DNA from: Selaginella tamariscina
Lineage: Eukaryota; Streptophyta; Lycopodiopsida; Selaginellales; Selaginellaceae
NCBI GenBank assembly: GCA_003024785.1
Contig: PUQB01000576.1
Coordinates: forward strand, 95,642-159,641
Length of the DNA stretch: 64,000 nt
Direction of reading: 5' to 3'
The notes under the pieces are model-generated. The model worked only from the letters and a program-made list of their open reading frames with translations. It was not told the DNA's origin and ran no database searches. The position numbers and the translations under genes are program-made. Positions 11,993 to 24,467 of the stretch are shown one piece after another (the first letter of the stretch is position 1; every line of letters begins with the position of its first letter).

Positions 11993-14900
11993 CTACTTTT
12001 GGAGCTTGGGAATATTCGTCGCCGTACTCATCGTCTTCTTTTTGACCCCTGCTTGATCTGCTCCATCTGCTGCAGCTTTTTGTTGTTGACTGTTAAGTAC
12101 CATTTGTACATAGCTCTGTAGCTGCCACAGTGTTGCCGTATCCTGCACACACACACACACACACACACAATAAGCATACACATATAGACATACCTCACTT
12201 CACCTCACCCTCTCCCCTGTATACATACGTTCGTCCGTATATATATCCCATACAACTATATCTGAAGTATATGTAAAGTATGCACACGTAAATGTACAGA
12301 TAGCCTTATAAGGTCTATACATATATAATACTCATGTCGGCATGGTGTACATGCTAAAAATGCTACACATACCTATAGTTGCATATGGGAAACCACGTAT
12401 AAACATACTATATACAAAAGAAGATGTATATAGTTCTGTATGTACACGTTTAAACTCATACATCATGTCATACAGACATAATAACAAACAGCACCAGCAA
12501 ATATTAAGTAGATACATAATATAAATCCGCACACAGGCATTAAGCGCGTACACGCACGCACACGCATATTAGACGTGCGTATGCATCCGCACAAAAAACG
12601 CACATGTTTAAGGATATATACGTGCAATACAATTCCCTTCATTACATATGCACAGACCGACACACACGCACACGCACACACCCACCAGTTTGTCTATATC
12701 AACTTCAACTTCAACGATTGAAGTGTTGAATCCAGGATTATTTTTCGCAATTATCTGAATCACACGGTTCAATCCCGCTGGATGCAAGCGGCCAAGGTTC
12801 TGGCCAAGTTGTCTTTTCTCATCAATCGTCATGGGCCTGCATTTGTATTTACATAAGATGATATGATATAATAATGTAAAGGGAAGTTACATATTCTGTC
12901 TTATTTTTTGTAATCTTTTAATTTACAATATCCCTCATATGAAAACTAAAAACTATATTTGAAGAGAATCGTAATTCATGATATTTAACTATATCGCAAT
13001 ATAATATAGTTACACAAACAATTATGGCATTTACCAACACTTGTTTATCTATAATATTTATGATAATTTACTAATAATACCCAAATGTATTTATTTAAAT
13101 GATTACTATAATTTAGTTTTACATTGAATTTTGGGGGTATATATGCAAATTTAAAATTTCAAGGGGTTACATATGTAAATCTCATATTCATAAATATGAC
13201 AGATGTCAGGGGTATATATGCAATTTTCCTTAATAAAAACTAGCATCGGTGATTCAACATACAGTATATATACGCATATATGTAGCCATTTAAGTGTGTA
13301 CATATCAATGTTAAGTACCTGCATCTAGATGTAGCCTGAACTTTGATATCCTCTAACTCGTCCTCAAGGCTGTTTAACTACGGAAAAAAAGAAAATTATT
13401 ACATAACTATGCACACATACACACGTATAAATACCTTCTTACAAATTTCCTGTGCCATTCTGTCAAGAGCAACTTCCTCTGCTGCCTTAGCCTCTTCACC
13501 TTCGTGTACCTCCATTTCAATCAGCTCCTGCTTTCTCTTAGCATCCTGGAAACGAGAGAAAGAGAGAACTCATGTGTGTGTGTGTGTGTGTGTGTGTGTA
13601 TTTAATATACAAGACGTATCTTCTGACGTCTTGGAGTTTGTAGAACGAGAATATGCGTGTGTGTGTGAGAGGGAGAGAGAGAGAATATGTATATAGCTTA
13701 CCTCTTCGAGAATCTTCGGTTCCAAGACAGCTTTCCACCTCTCCTCGAATTTCTCAGATAGTGTTTTGGCCATTACATACACATCTGTTCCCACCTCATT
13801 ATACCTCATAGCATTGCTGAAGACAAGCCTCACTTCGTCCACTATCTCTTGAACACTGTTGTATCCCTGTCCATCCTTGGCGTCCATTTTGTCTCGTATT
13901 GTCCCCAAATCCATAGGCTTTTTAATTATCTGATGTTCCATTTATACATAGATTAGTATACATTAAAGCGTGCGTCTCAAGTATTACTACACAATGACGG
14001 GTAACTTTAATATTACTGTGTCACAAAATTATTATGTTTCTAAATTTGCCTGAGTTATATACATAATAGGTACTATCATTATGTTAAGCTATGCATTAAT
14101 ACTGTCTAGAAGCTTACGTCATAATAATCGTGCAACTTCAAGCCCACGACGTCAACCGGTTGCATGAAAGGCCACGCCCATTTGTGCTGGGTAATCTAGA
14201 AGAGATATATAAAGCACATACGATTTAAAATGAAAACGTATAGTTATTTGTGTATGTATGTTAATATATACATATGACCATTATACAGTGCATATGAACG
14301 TTCATGCGTCTGTATGCCTGTATTTGTATCTAAGACTCTGATTCAAACATATGAACAAAACAATGTGTGTGTGTTGTGTGATACGATAGTAGCTGTAGAT
14401 GTTACATTACGCAGTATGTTGCTGAAGATCCTCATGAGATCCGCAGATCGCTTTGCATGGGCATTTTCTCTTCGTGCATTGTCCATAAGCCGCTGTTTTT
14501 TGATACTTGCAATGGCTCTCTCTCGGTCCTCCTCAGTAACTGTGATTCCCACTGATTGCTCCTTTAGTGAAGCTCTTCGTAGTTTTAGTATTTCACCTAC
14601 ATGCTTCTCCATCTATATAACACAACATAGTATATTTTTATGCAAACGTGTGTACAATGCCCAATAATGTGAAAAGACAACATTTATACATTGAATTCAT
14701 AATTATGATACATTACCTCCTCAACTTTGGTGTGCATTTCTGTGACCTGAAGCTTCAAGTTGAGCTTAAACTCGTCCTTACCCATCGGTGATGAAGAGTC
14801 TTCCCTGATTCCTGCTAATCAAAGCTTCATATGCTACCAAAAATCAATCAAAGCTTCTAATCAATCTAGCAACGAATTTGATGGGATTCTACGAGAGATA

Positions 14901-15063
14901 ATCGATCAATCTAATAGCGATCGGATCAAAAAAACGGATTCATACCCGGCGGCGACCGATCGGATGTTATCCGCTTGCTCCTTTCGCTGCTGCTAGTCGG
15001 ACTGTCCAGATTGATGACGGCGTTCCTCAGATTCTTTGACATCTTCCTCGCTCTCTCTTCCAT
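11993..15063 (-). CDS. GTE-type bromodomain plus NET-domain protein (BET-like; GTE1/GTE6 group)
   Basis: Coding exons on the minus strand are 14946-15063, 14717-14811, 14411-14612, 14118-14195, 13702-13929, 13435-13545, 13319-13377, 12686-12836 and 12142 down to the stop at 11993. The protein starts MEERARKMSKNLRNAVINLD. A helical segment (EKHVGEILKLRRASLKEQ) is followed by the bromodomain (HKWAWPFMQPVDVVGLKLHDYYD, IIKKPMDLGTIRDKM, VFSNAMRYN, then EKFEERWKAVLEPKI). Next comes an acidic coiled-coil stretch (KRKQELIEMEVHEGEEAKA) and the NET domain (TIDEKRQLGQNLGRLHPAGL, IAKNNPGF, VDIDKL, then DTATLWQLQSYVQ). Bromodomains bind acetyl-lysine on histone tails, and plant GTE proteins are nuclear transcription regulators; both are family knowledge. 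The ATG is in the first exon after a CCCTAAACCC-type leader. Exon 9 continues past the stop to a good donor at 11919, and further exon-like blocks lie at 11795-11832, 11391-11519 and up to 11261. These are either spliced 3' UTR or a C-terminus hidden by a one-base slip in the A/G-rich run after GVKKK. Confidence 0.88.
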
Positions 15064-15878
15064 TGCCTAAACCCTATACTCTGCTCTTAGCCCTAAATGG
15101 TATTAACGTATATTATATACATGTACGGAAACACGTAGTAGTACAGACGTACATAATAAAATGTGAGCAATTTAATTTCATAATTTAAATCTAATGACAT
15201 ATATTAAATTAGTTATAATGTGCGCCCATTGGACATACAAGAAAAATAAAAACAAAATAAAATAAAAATAATAAAATAGTATAATATATAAAATAGGAAT
15301 TTAATTTTTGATATGGTGTTAAACATTGGTAACTACGATGTTAAAACATTAGAAAATACAAATCAGATAAACTATGTACATGAATATTCATTATACTATA
15401 TTAACGAATACGCTCTATTATGTTTATTTGAAATAAATTATCTTATATTCAAAGTTAGAATGCCAAATATTTTTAGTACATATATTAAAATATGCTAAAG
15501 AATATTTTAGAATATGCCATATTTATTTTAAATTATAAGACTCGTTTTAATACTTAAAGAATTAGAGTAAATAATGAATAAATAATCTTGGGAAATAATA
15601 TATTTATAAATTTTAAATCAGTCTGAAAATAGATCCTTTATTTTAATTTAAATTATATATATATATATAGGGCAAAAACAATATAAACACAAACGTAAAC
15701 ATAGACAAGTTCAAAGTTCCAGATATATTGCAAATATATATATATTAATATAAATTTATTATTACATTATGCTGGTTAGTTTTTATAATTTCTTTTCAAA
15801 TATTATTATTATTATTATCATCGTATAAATTTCTTAAATGATAAACTTACCATAGAAGTATACTGATTGTTACTTCCA
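15064..15878. other. AT-rich intergenic DNA
   Basis: This stretch holds the promoter side of the GTE gene and then featureless AT-rich sequence. I see no gene in it. Confidence 0.5.
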
Positions 15879-15981
<103 letters not shown>

Positions 15982-16197
15982 ATTGCCTCTACAGAAGCTT
16001 CGGTGGTGTCTTTCAAGCAAAGCTCTTAAACAAATTTCATTTATAATATATGTATATATATAATTAGTGTGTATAACTATGCATATACTGTATAGATTCT
16101 GTGCTGGTTCCAAGTTTGAGAGAGAGATGTACACCACATATATCATTAACACACACACAGATATACATGATGTGTATATCGTCGTGTAATTCAAAAC

Positions 16198-16240
<43 letters not shown>

Positions 16241-16259
16241 AGAAGTATGCATACATTAC

Positions 16260-18146
16260 TCAGGCCGGAGAAGGCAACCAAGATGTTTCATCAGATGCCC
16301 ATACACTCGTATTCTTCTGGGGTGCAGTCCCGGGGGTGTTGCTCACAAGGGCGTCCGTCTGTTGCAACAGTTCTTCAGCGTCACTCAACTGCGCTGCTCT
16401 CGACAGTATGGCAAGCATGCAGCCGAAGTGGTCTGCAGCAGGAACAATCCCGTAGTCGTACTGCATGCAGTGCAAGTGAAACAGGCCGTCTCCAGCAAGC
16501 CGAGATGGTTACAAGCCCCAAGAATACTCAACATTGCAGCCTCGGTCACCGGACTACCTTCCAAGTTCATCTCCTGGAGCACCTTAAACGCCTCCTTGCT
16601 CTCACTCATGGCATGTCCGGCAATGACTATATCCCACGACACGGTGTCCTTGACAGGCATGTTTTCGAAACACAACCTTGCAGTTTCCACACGTCCGGCT
16701 TGTGTATAAGCCGCAAGCAGGGAGTTCCACGAAACAATATCCCACTTAGGCATCCTGTCGAAGAACCTCTTCGCTTCCTCCTCACTACCGCTGCTTCCAT
16801 AGCTCCCAATTGCCACATTCCATGCCACCACGTTCCGCTCCGGCATGGTGTCAAAACAAAGCTTTAGTCCGTTCATTTCCCTCTCCCGCCCGTAGATCCC
16901 GAGCATACTCGTCCACGACACAACGTCCTGCTCAGGCATCTCTCCCAGTAGCCTGCTTGCTTCTTCTACACTAATACTCGGTGCTGCCAACAGAGAGTTC
17001 CAAGCGACAGTACTTTGTTGAGGCATTCTCTGCAACAAACTCGCTGCTCGTTCCCAACTCTGCTTCTGGGCATAACAGGCCACCAGCAGGTGCCATGAAA
17101 CCTCATTACGGACCGGCATCCTGTCGAAGGTACTCTTTGCTTTTGTTGTCTCTCCACAATCGGTGTAGAGTTGGAGCACGGCTGTCCAGGAGACGACGTC
17201 GGCAGCAGGCATTGAACAGAAAACTCTCTCGGCTGCCTTGGGATGCCCTAGACGGGCATACGCTTGAAACATCAAGCTCCAGAGTACCAAGTCGCGACCA
17301 GACATGCAGTCGAATACCCGCTTTGCATCAGCTACTCGTGAGCTCTTTACGTAGGTCACAAAGACGGTGGCAAGGCATGTAGCTCCGACTGTGTCCGGTA
17401 TTGTGCACACAACGTACTCCGCTTCTTGTAGACGGTCGGAGACGGCATATCCAGAAACAACACTGTTCCAAGCGGCAATATTGTGTTGCGGCATTCTAGA
17501 GAGAACAGCAAGAGCTTTCTCAAGCACCCCTTTGTCGACATAAGCACGGATCATGGCATTCCAAGACGGCAAGTCTCTCTGAGGCATCCTCTCAAAGACG
17601 CTGCATGCATCAAACAGATGCCCGTTCTTGGCATATCCCATAAGGGAGCTTGTCCATGAGACAACATCGTGCATTGGCATCCTGTAAGTGTAGAGTGTAG
17701 CCTTTGGACGGTCCTCTAGTAGCATTTGCAGACAAGATAGCGTTCCATACAACGGCATCCCGGCGAGGCATCCTTTGAAAGATGAACCAGATATCATCCA
17801 TTTCCCCTGAACGGGCATATGCAGTAATGAGAGCAGTGCAAGTCACTACATCCCAGTCACCGCGCGGCATGCCGTCCAGTAAGCTCCTGGCTGCTTGTAA
17901 CTCATCGTTCCTTACACTTGCCAAGATCATCGACCGCAAGGAATGAGTATTCGGTCGATGGATCTTCTCAAATACTTTGCGAGCATCCTCCACACTCCCG
18001 CATCTCCCATACATGTCCACCAGCAGATTACCAAGATACGTGCTTGAAGCGTGCTCACTTGCTAACACATTTGCATGCACTTGTCTCCCCTTCGGCAACC
18101 GGGTTGTACTCCTAATAAGCACGGCTAGTTGCTCTTCCCTGAACAT
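16260..18146 (-). CDS. PPR protein, array of ~31-residue (S-type) repeats
   Basis: The proposed start at 18146 gives MFREEQLAVLIRSTTRLPKG, then a typical first block with HANVLASEH, LGNLLVDMYGRCGSVEDARKV and a run of PPR motifs. From about 17690 to 16560 one frame stays open through some ten repeats, each of about 31 residues, of the type F.RMP..D(I/V)VSWN.LL.AY...G....A. Examples are FDRMPVRNEVSWHLLVACYA and FDRMPKWDIVSWNSLLAAYT. The last part reads FGCMLAILSRAAQLSDAEEL before a stop at 16260. Such uniform S-type arrays bind RNA, usually in plastids or mitochondria. No E or DYW domain is visible, so a cofactor or a purely RNA-binding role is possible. A targeting peptide is not obvious. Frame slips occur near 17700 and 16480. 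Its 5' end overlaps the 3' end of the next PPR gene. Confidence 0.78.
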
Positions 18147-20330
18147 GTTTCGCTTCAAAGTTGGACAACAAAACATAAGCAGAAGCCTCTTCAGGTTGCA
18201 TCTTCATAACATGTTTTCCGACTTCACTGGATGCTGCACTGTGGAGTTTGCAAGCACCCAGCAACGTGGTCCATGCTACAACATCCGGCTCAAAAGGCAT
18301 GCTCTCTATCAGATCTCGGGCATCTCCAGATGCCCAGTCCGGCCTAGGAGATCAACTATGCACCTGTAATGGTCCGGTCTATACGCAATATCAAAGTCCG
18401 TGTCAACCGACTGGAACAGTCTCCTCCCATCCTTACATTTCCCAGAGTGACTCAACACGGACAAGAGCACAGCAACTGTGGCACCGTCTGGTCCAACACC
18501 ATCGACATGCATTGTATGGAAGAGCTCAATGGCCCGGACATGAACTGCGTTCTGAGCATATGCAACTATCATTGCATTCCATGAAACAACGTCCTTCTGC
18601 ACCATGCTTCTGAACGTCGCTTCAGCCTCCGTGAGACTCCCGCACTTGGCATACATGGTGATCACCGCACTCCCGACTACACGATGCCGGCTGAGGACAC
18701 TCTCCGATATATATCGGTGCACCATCCGGCTGAGTGTGAGAGACCCCACAGAAGTGCAAGCGTCTACAACACCAACAAACGTGATCTCGTTTGGATGGAT
18801 CCACCTAAGTCCATCGACTTGTAAAGCTCAATGGCTTCTGCCCTCTGTGGTTTTGTGCATAGCCGGATATCACTGCATTCCAGGTAACCAAGTTCTTATG
18901 TGACATCCTCTCGAATATCTCCCTTGCTTCATTAGTGCAGCCTTTCAATGCAAAGCCTGTGATCATGCTGGTCCATGAAACCACATCCGGTTCCGGGATG
19001 TTCTTCAACACGAGAATTGCTTTCTCCATCTGGCCAGTTTGGCAGTACCCGGACAGCAGTGCATTCCACGACACAGCGTCCCTGTGCGGTGCTCTATCAA
19101 AAAACTCCCTGGCTTTCTCGAGCTCTCCACCTTCCACGTATCCCGTTATCATTGCATTCCATGTCACCAGGTTCTTATCCGGCATTCTCTCAAAGAGCTC
19201 CTGGGCCGAGTGCAGTTGCCCGTGTTGGGCATATGCAGATATAAGTGCGTTCCATGACATACCTGTCTTCCGAGGCATGGTTTCGAAATGAGCCCTCGCT
19301 TTATCGAGATGCCCTGTCTGGGCATATGCAGTGAGCATGGCAGTCCAGGCAGTGAAGTCCTTATGAGCATAGAGTCGAAGACCTCCCTGCCTGTTTAAGA
19401 TCGTTGCCTGACTGTAAGCACTGATCATTGTCGTCATGAGACAAGGTCTCGCTTGGGCATTCTCTCAAACAGCTTCTTCGCAGTCGTGAGTTCCCGTTTC
19501 TGCACGTATCCCTTTAGCAGTGTGTTCCAGGTGACAGAATCCCTCTTCAGCATTGAAGAGAAGAGTTCTCTAGCTGCCTGCATCCGACTGTTTTCAATGT
19601 ACCCTGCCAACATCGCGTTGCTGCAGACGAGATCCTCCATCGCATGAGTTTTGTGTATCTCCTCCGCTTCATGCAAATGCCCGGCTTGGGCATAGGCGGT
19701 AACCAAGACAGTCGCTGCAATTGCGGTCTTCACAGGCATTCTCTCAAAGACTTCTCTAGCTTCCTGCAGTTTCCCACTCTTCGCAAGCGTAGTGATCATG
19801 ATATTCCAGCTGACGGAGTCCGGTTTTGGTATCTGCTCAAACATCTCTCTTGCTTCCTGCAGATGCCCATTCTGGGCCAATGCAGTGATCATCGAATTCC
19901 ACGACAAGACGTTCTTGTTTACAATCCGATCGAACACCCATCTAGCCTCTCGGACCCTCCCGTTCCTCCGTAGACAGAGATCATGGCATTCCATGTTGCG
20001 AAGTTCTTGTGTGGGATCGCATTGAAAACTTCCACTGCCTGTTGCAGATGCCCGTTCCGGGCATATGCAACGAGCAGTACGTTCCTTGAGTAGACATTGG
20101 GTTTGGGGACTGTATTGAATACCTCTTGAGCGTCTTTCATGCTTCCGCATTTGCCATACATCTCGATGAGGATGTTCTTGAGATATGTGTTGTTGTGCTG
20201 GTTGCTGCCCAGGATGAGTGTATGGATGTTTTCTTCCTCGGACTAAGTCCTTGGAGTTGCCACATGATTTTAAGAGTGAGACGTAGTAGTGCGGATCTAT
20301 ATCCCACAAGAAGTAACATCCATTCCCTTG
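18112..20330 (-). CDS. PPR protein with degenerate E-like C-terminus
   Basis: The start is probably near 20323 (ATG GAT GTT, reading MDVTSCG), followed after one slip by IDPHYYVSLLKSCGN. A (TG)n tract and an AAAG acceptor just upstream suggest a leader intron. Repeats run almost unbroken. They include MYGKCGSMKDAQEVF near 20150, FEQIPKPDSVSWNIMITTLA, FERMPVKTAIAATVLVTAYA, FERMPDKNLVTWNAMITGYV and FERMSHKNLVTWNAVISGYA. Around 18700-18310 the layout changes to ITMYAKCGSLTEAEATF, SVLSHSGKCKDGRRLF and HYRCIVDLLGRTGHLE. It then ends with EPDVVAWTTLLGACKLHSAA and AYVLLSNF, which are the usual L/S and E-motif landmarks. The protein stops at 18112, soon after YVLLSNF, so E2 and DYW segments are absent. 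Slips between frames occur near 20160, 19960, 19435, 18800 and 18310. The expected job is organellar RNA binding. The truncated tail and its fusion-like junction with the downstream PPR gene are unusual. Confidence 0.75.
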
Positions 20331-20344
20331 GTATACACCAGCTT

Positions 20345-20377
20345 CTCATCTTTGCACACACACACACACACACACAC
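20345..20377. repeat. (CA)n microsatellite before the PPR start
   Basis: A CA tract at the 5' edge of the upstream PPR gene, read as (TG)n just before an AAAG acceptor-like site on the minus strand. Confidence 0.7.
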
Positions 20378-20399
20378 AATTAGTGAAATATTTCTCATT

Positions 20400-20593
20400 G
20401 CATTGATTCAGAAAGATTTCACATTGTCACAGTAAATTAAACATAAATTTCTTTGATATTTAACATTTATAAACTTTAATTATTTCATTTACAATATATT
20501 GTGAATTAAAAAATATTTTTAATTAATATTGTTTTTTGAAGTTTTTAAAGGGTGAATTTAAAATTTTTAAAAGGGTATATTTGTAAGTATAAA

Positions 20594-20629
<36 letters not shown>

Positions 20630-21270
20630 CAGGGGTATAAATGTAATTTTTTTTATAATTTATTAATCATATACTAATATTTTATTGGACTATTGAGAAA
20701 AGTATTTGAAGATCAAGTAATCGCTTAACAAGATCTAATTGTAACAATAAAATTAATTAATTAATTTAATTAAATATTGATCTTTTCAATACTTAGAATA
20801 TATATTGTATTATTTAATATAATTTATTAATCACATATTACCAATATTTGATTGGACTATTGAGAAAGTATACATGAAATAATCGCTTAATATCTAACGG
20901 TAGCAAGTAATATTATTAATTATATATTAAAAACAAACCAAAATTATAAATTGTCTTAATTGGAATATCTTGTTTATTAAGTTTTAGAGATTTTATAGTT
21001 CCAACTTATTATTTGATATAATATGCCTTACATATTATAATGGAATGTCTTAAGTTGAATTTTAAATTGGTTCCGTAAAAATAGGTTTGTGAAATATGCA
21101 TATTGTATTAGCCCAAAACCTTTGCTTATATACAGGGTGAGTGGTTTAGGTTGAAACAAATCTAATAGATATTAAAATCCCATTAAGTTATTAATAGTAT
21201 ATAAATCAAGTCAAAGGAGTCATAAAGGCAACACCACCAAAGCAGTTAGGGCTCTCCAATCATGTTGATA
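20400..21270. other. AT-rich intergenic DNA with an imperfect tandem duplication
   Basis: No gene is visible. A segment near 20655-20745 (TTTATTAATCAYATA...ATTGGACTATTGAGAAA...AATCGCTTAA) is repeated imperfectly near 20820-20915. A (TA)n tract lies at about 20601-20627. Confidence 0.5.
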
Positions 21271-21271
21271 T

Positions 21272-21830
21272 GTTGGAATGTTAAAAGTTTATTAAAGGGG
21301 TTAATTACAAGTGTATATCAAAACATCCCAAGAGATTCATATAAACCTACTCTTATTCACATCTTAGTAAGACTCGAAGCATCATTGAGTGTCCAAAGAA
21401 GAAAGTAAACGATGGGTTTATTCTCTTCGCTCAAATACATCTTGAGCTTTAAACTCCAAACCATAGCTCACCAAGCACACACCAAAGCAATTTCTAACAA
21501 CAAACAAAGACAAATGAAAGCCAAAGCATTTTGCAATAAATGCCCAAAGTAGCCTCATAACAACCACTATAGCATGCCACATACATATCCACCAAGATTA
21601 TAAGTCAAATGCCCAAGGATATGCCCAACCCGTCTTAAATGACCATTATTACAAACACACAAAGCCTCTTAAAACAAGAACCATCATGTAGTTGCCCTCT
21701 TAGAAGATACTTATTAAATCTTAGAACAATCACTCGCAAACTCTATAGTAAATAGTAAATGCCATCAAAGAGGAACCACACGTACCAAAATAACTATGCT
21801 TGTTTCTAGTAGCTTAAATCTCAAGAAGCT
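21272..21830 (+). repeat. LTR-like direct repeat, left copy
   Basis: The repeat begins TGTTGGAATGTT and shares long stretches with 28294-28775 in the same orientation. Examples are ACATCAAAACATC, CATATAAACCTACTCTTATTC, GTGTCC.AAGAAGAAAGTAA and CATCAAAGAGGAA. TGTTGGAA is a common start of plant LTRs, so the two copies may be the ends of one old element. No matching end or coding region was identified. The two copies differ at many sites. Confidence 0.55.
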
Positions 21831-21880
21831 GACTAAACAGTGCCATTGCTACAAACAGCAAAAGTTAAATGAAGTATTGG

Positions 21881-22400
21881 ATGCAAATGCCTAAACCAAC
21901 AAAATGTATAGCTTCTTCTAGGCAAATCAGCCAAGTACCCAACCAACAACATGTACTTGGGTCTTTAGTCCTCTACCATTCACATGGCTTGTAGGCAGTG
22001 CCTAACCCAAGCAACGAACCAATCAAGCGCTTATGTTGTTCCCACGAAGTTGCCCACCAACTTTGCCATTCATTGCAAAATGCCGCAAGAAACAAATGCG
22101 TCACAAGAAACAAACGCACAACACAACCACCAGCACACATGATGCAAATGCCTAAACCAGCAAATTGCATATCTTCTTCTAAGTAAACCAACCAAGCATC
22201 AGACCACAACATGTCACTCGGTATTTAGTCCTCTAACCATTTATCACATTCCTGTAGTGGTGCCTAGCCCAAACAATGAACCAATCAAGTGCATATGTTG
22301 TTTCCACAAAGTTGCCACACAATTTTGCCCATTCATTGCAAATGCCACAAGAAACAAATCTACTGCAAGGAATAAATGTGTGCAACACAACGATCAACAT
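21881..22400. repeat. two-copy tandem repeat, period about 261 bp
   Basis: ATGCAAATGCCTAAACCA occurs at 21881 and at 22142. The following 250 bases match in order, including GCCTAACCCAA/GCCTAGCCCAA, AATGAACCAATCAAG-like text, GTTGTT.CCAC.AAGTTGCC and GCAAGAAACAAAT. Divergence between the copies is clear but order is kept. Confidence 0.65.
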
Positions 22401-22544
22401 GTATACACCAACTTGCCATGAAGCTTCCTCAATAAAACTATTGAGCATTGCCCCCACATGCAAAATAAACGTCACAAATCATCATTTATAGCCAAAAGGA
22501 CACCACTAAACCCTGGTAATACTAATAGATAGCTATGGCTAACC

Positions 22545-22690
22545 ATATCGAAGGGCTAACATGTGGCTACCAAGTGGCCATTCAGTGTCAACACCTATGT
22601 GAGCAACGCTAAAACTTCTAAGATAACACTAAGAGCGTAACTCAGATGCCCAAATAGACACAAGACTTAGGGTTTTTGTCACAACCTTTT
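22545..22690 (+). repeat. module H, copy 1
   Basis: A segment of about 145 bases containing GGGCTAACA, GTGGCTACCAAGTGGCCATTC and GTGAGCAACGCTAA. Two other copies lie at 24315-24467 (same orientation) and 26010-26155 (inverted). Confidence 0.65.
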
Positions 22691-22759
22691 CCTCTCTCCT
22701 TAATCCCAATCTTTACCTAGGTGGTCAACCCACCAGGTTAAAACTATGACAGTCTTATC

Positions 22760-24305
22760 TTAAGTCTCCTAAAATAACTATCCCCATGTCATAATTTTAC
22801 TACGACTTCTCTTACTTTGGACGTTGACTGTTGTTACCTACTGTACTATGTTGATAAGCCCTAGATGTAGTGAGAAACAGCCCCGCTTAGTGGCACTTAG
22901 GTGTTTAGGGGTAATCCGGCCGGCTATCCTTAAATATCGCAAGAAACTCTAAGCGAAGGTAGCAGTTACCTTTTAGAAAACTCTTACCTTAGTTTTTCGT
23001 GTCCCGTTTGGGTTAATGGTTAGTTTTGGTGAGTTCAGCATATTGGATATGTTTATAAATACTCCTAGGTTTGATAGGTTTGGGTTTAGGGGTCGATAGA
23101 TAACTCACCAAGTATATTCCCTTTGGGAATGAGATTCTGTGCCAGCCCACTTAAATAAACAGGAAAATAGGGGGGGGGCTCTGTCACATAAATAAGGTAG
23201 TATGTAGGAGTGAGGGTTCCTGGGTTCATGACTTAGCTCGTTACTCTTCTCATGGTGCAAGCTCTAGCTTGTGTTGTCAAGGCACAACCTCTGTTGTGCC
23301 GCCCTAACTTCCAGATGACAAGGGTACGTCCCACTTTTAGGGTAGTTTACCCTTAACATTGGTGAATCCATCTTGTGGGAATGCACTTCCAAGAGGCAAA
23401 GGTTGAGGCTTGTCTCCAGCCTCCTCCTCCACATCAAGCTAGAGCAACACTCACAGTTAAGCAGGGCACGTTTGTGTCCTTGTCCAATTGTGGTCATGGG
23501 TTCTTGGTTGACAGGGTTTCCTTATTGAGTCCTGAGGGATAATTGAGGGGTTCTAGAGTTGGCATTTAGGAGCCACATTTGTGGCACTTGGTGCAACTCT
23601 TGAATCTAAGGGCTATGGCATGATAGTTCACATCGTGGAAGGCAGTATCACATGAAGATGTGACACTGGACTAGACGTCACGCAATACAATGCCCAAGGC
23701 ATGCTCTTTGGGGTTGTGTCATGGATTTGTTGCCAAGGGGTTGGATACTTTAGCAAACAGACATGCTTGTGCTTGCACTAGGGTGCTAAGCCTTGGGCAT
23801 TTGCTCAATGGAGGTTAGGTCTCGTAACTAGGTGTGCTTAGGCACACTTGGTTAGGGGAGTGTTCTCCTTGGAATTCAAGGGTTGAACAACCTAAGCTTG
23901 TTAGCAGAAGCCTTTTTGTGAAGCACTTGCAAGGTCATGTACTTAGGGTTATCCAAACCTAGCCTTAGGGAGTTTTCTTAGTAGAACACTCATGTTCGCC
24001 TATGGTGCACACTCGTGTCCTCATTAAGTATTAGCCCTAGGTCTAGGGTATGACTTGGCCACTCAACCCTTAAGGGTTAGTCGTGGTTCAAGGTATCCCT
24101 TGTCACCCTAAAAGGGTTGTACTCCCGAATGAGGGTGATTCCTCAAGAGGTAAGTGACAATGCCTTGGCTCTGTCACGGGGATATGTGTGAGACACATCT
24201 CCTTTATGGGGTTAGGGCATGAGCATGTCTAGGTCTGCTGAGACAAGATCCTAAAGTCTACTTGGGTTATCCTCTAGGGTTTAGAGGATGGTCATTCTAG
24301 GTGTT
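22760..24305 (-). repeat. module U, inverted copy
   Basis: This 1.5-kb segment is the reverse complement of 24468-25985. Landmarks match in mirror order: TTTGGACGTTGA, GTAGTGAGAAACAGCCCC, CCGGCCGGCTAT, a G8/C10 run beside CTCTGTCACATAAATAAGG, AGCACTTGCAAGG and GAGACACATCTCCTTT. I see no long reading frame or transposase motif. Confidence 0.7.
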
Positions 24306-24314
24306 CAGAGTTTT

Positions 24315-24467
24315 AACCCAAAGGGCCAACACGTGAAACGTGGCTGCCAAGTGGCCATTCGGCGTCATCACCCTGTGTGAGCAACGCTAAGTCTTCCAAG
24401 ATAACCCTAAGAGTCTGACTCAGGGGCCCAATTAGGCAAAAGACTTAGAGTCCTACCCTAAGTCCCC
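24315..24467 (+). repeat. module H, copy 2, between the inverted U arms
   Basis: It contains AAGGGCCAACACGTG, GTGGCTGCCAAGTGGCCATTC, GTGAGCAACGCTAAG and CCCAATTAGGCAAAAGACTTAG. It forms the spacer of the large inverted repeat. Confidence 0.65.

Noticed and set aside
13130-13220. GGGGTATATATGCAAATTT words here and near 20560-20650 as a MITE pair
   Set aside because: The similarity is short and AT-rich, with no terminal inverted repeats or target duplicates that I can see.
16101-16867. Two plus-strand frames of about 200 codons
   Set aside because: They are the antisense of the PPR repeats; low-complexity termini come from the GA tract.
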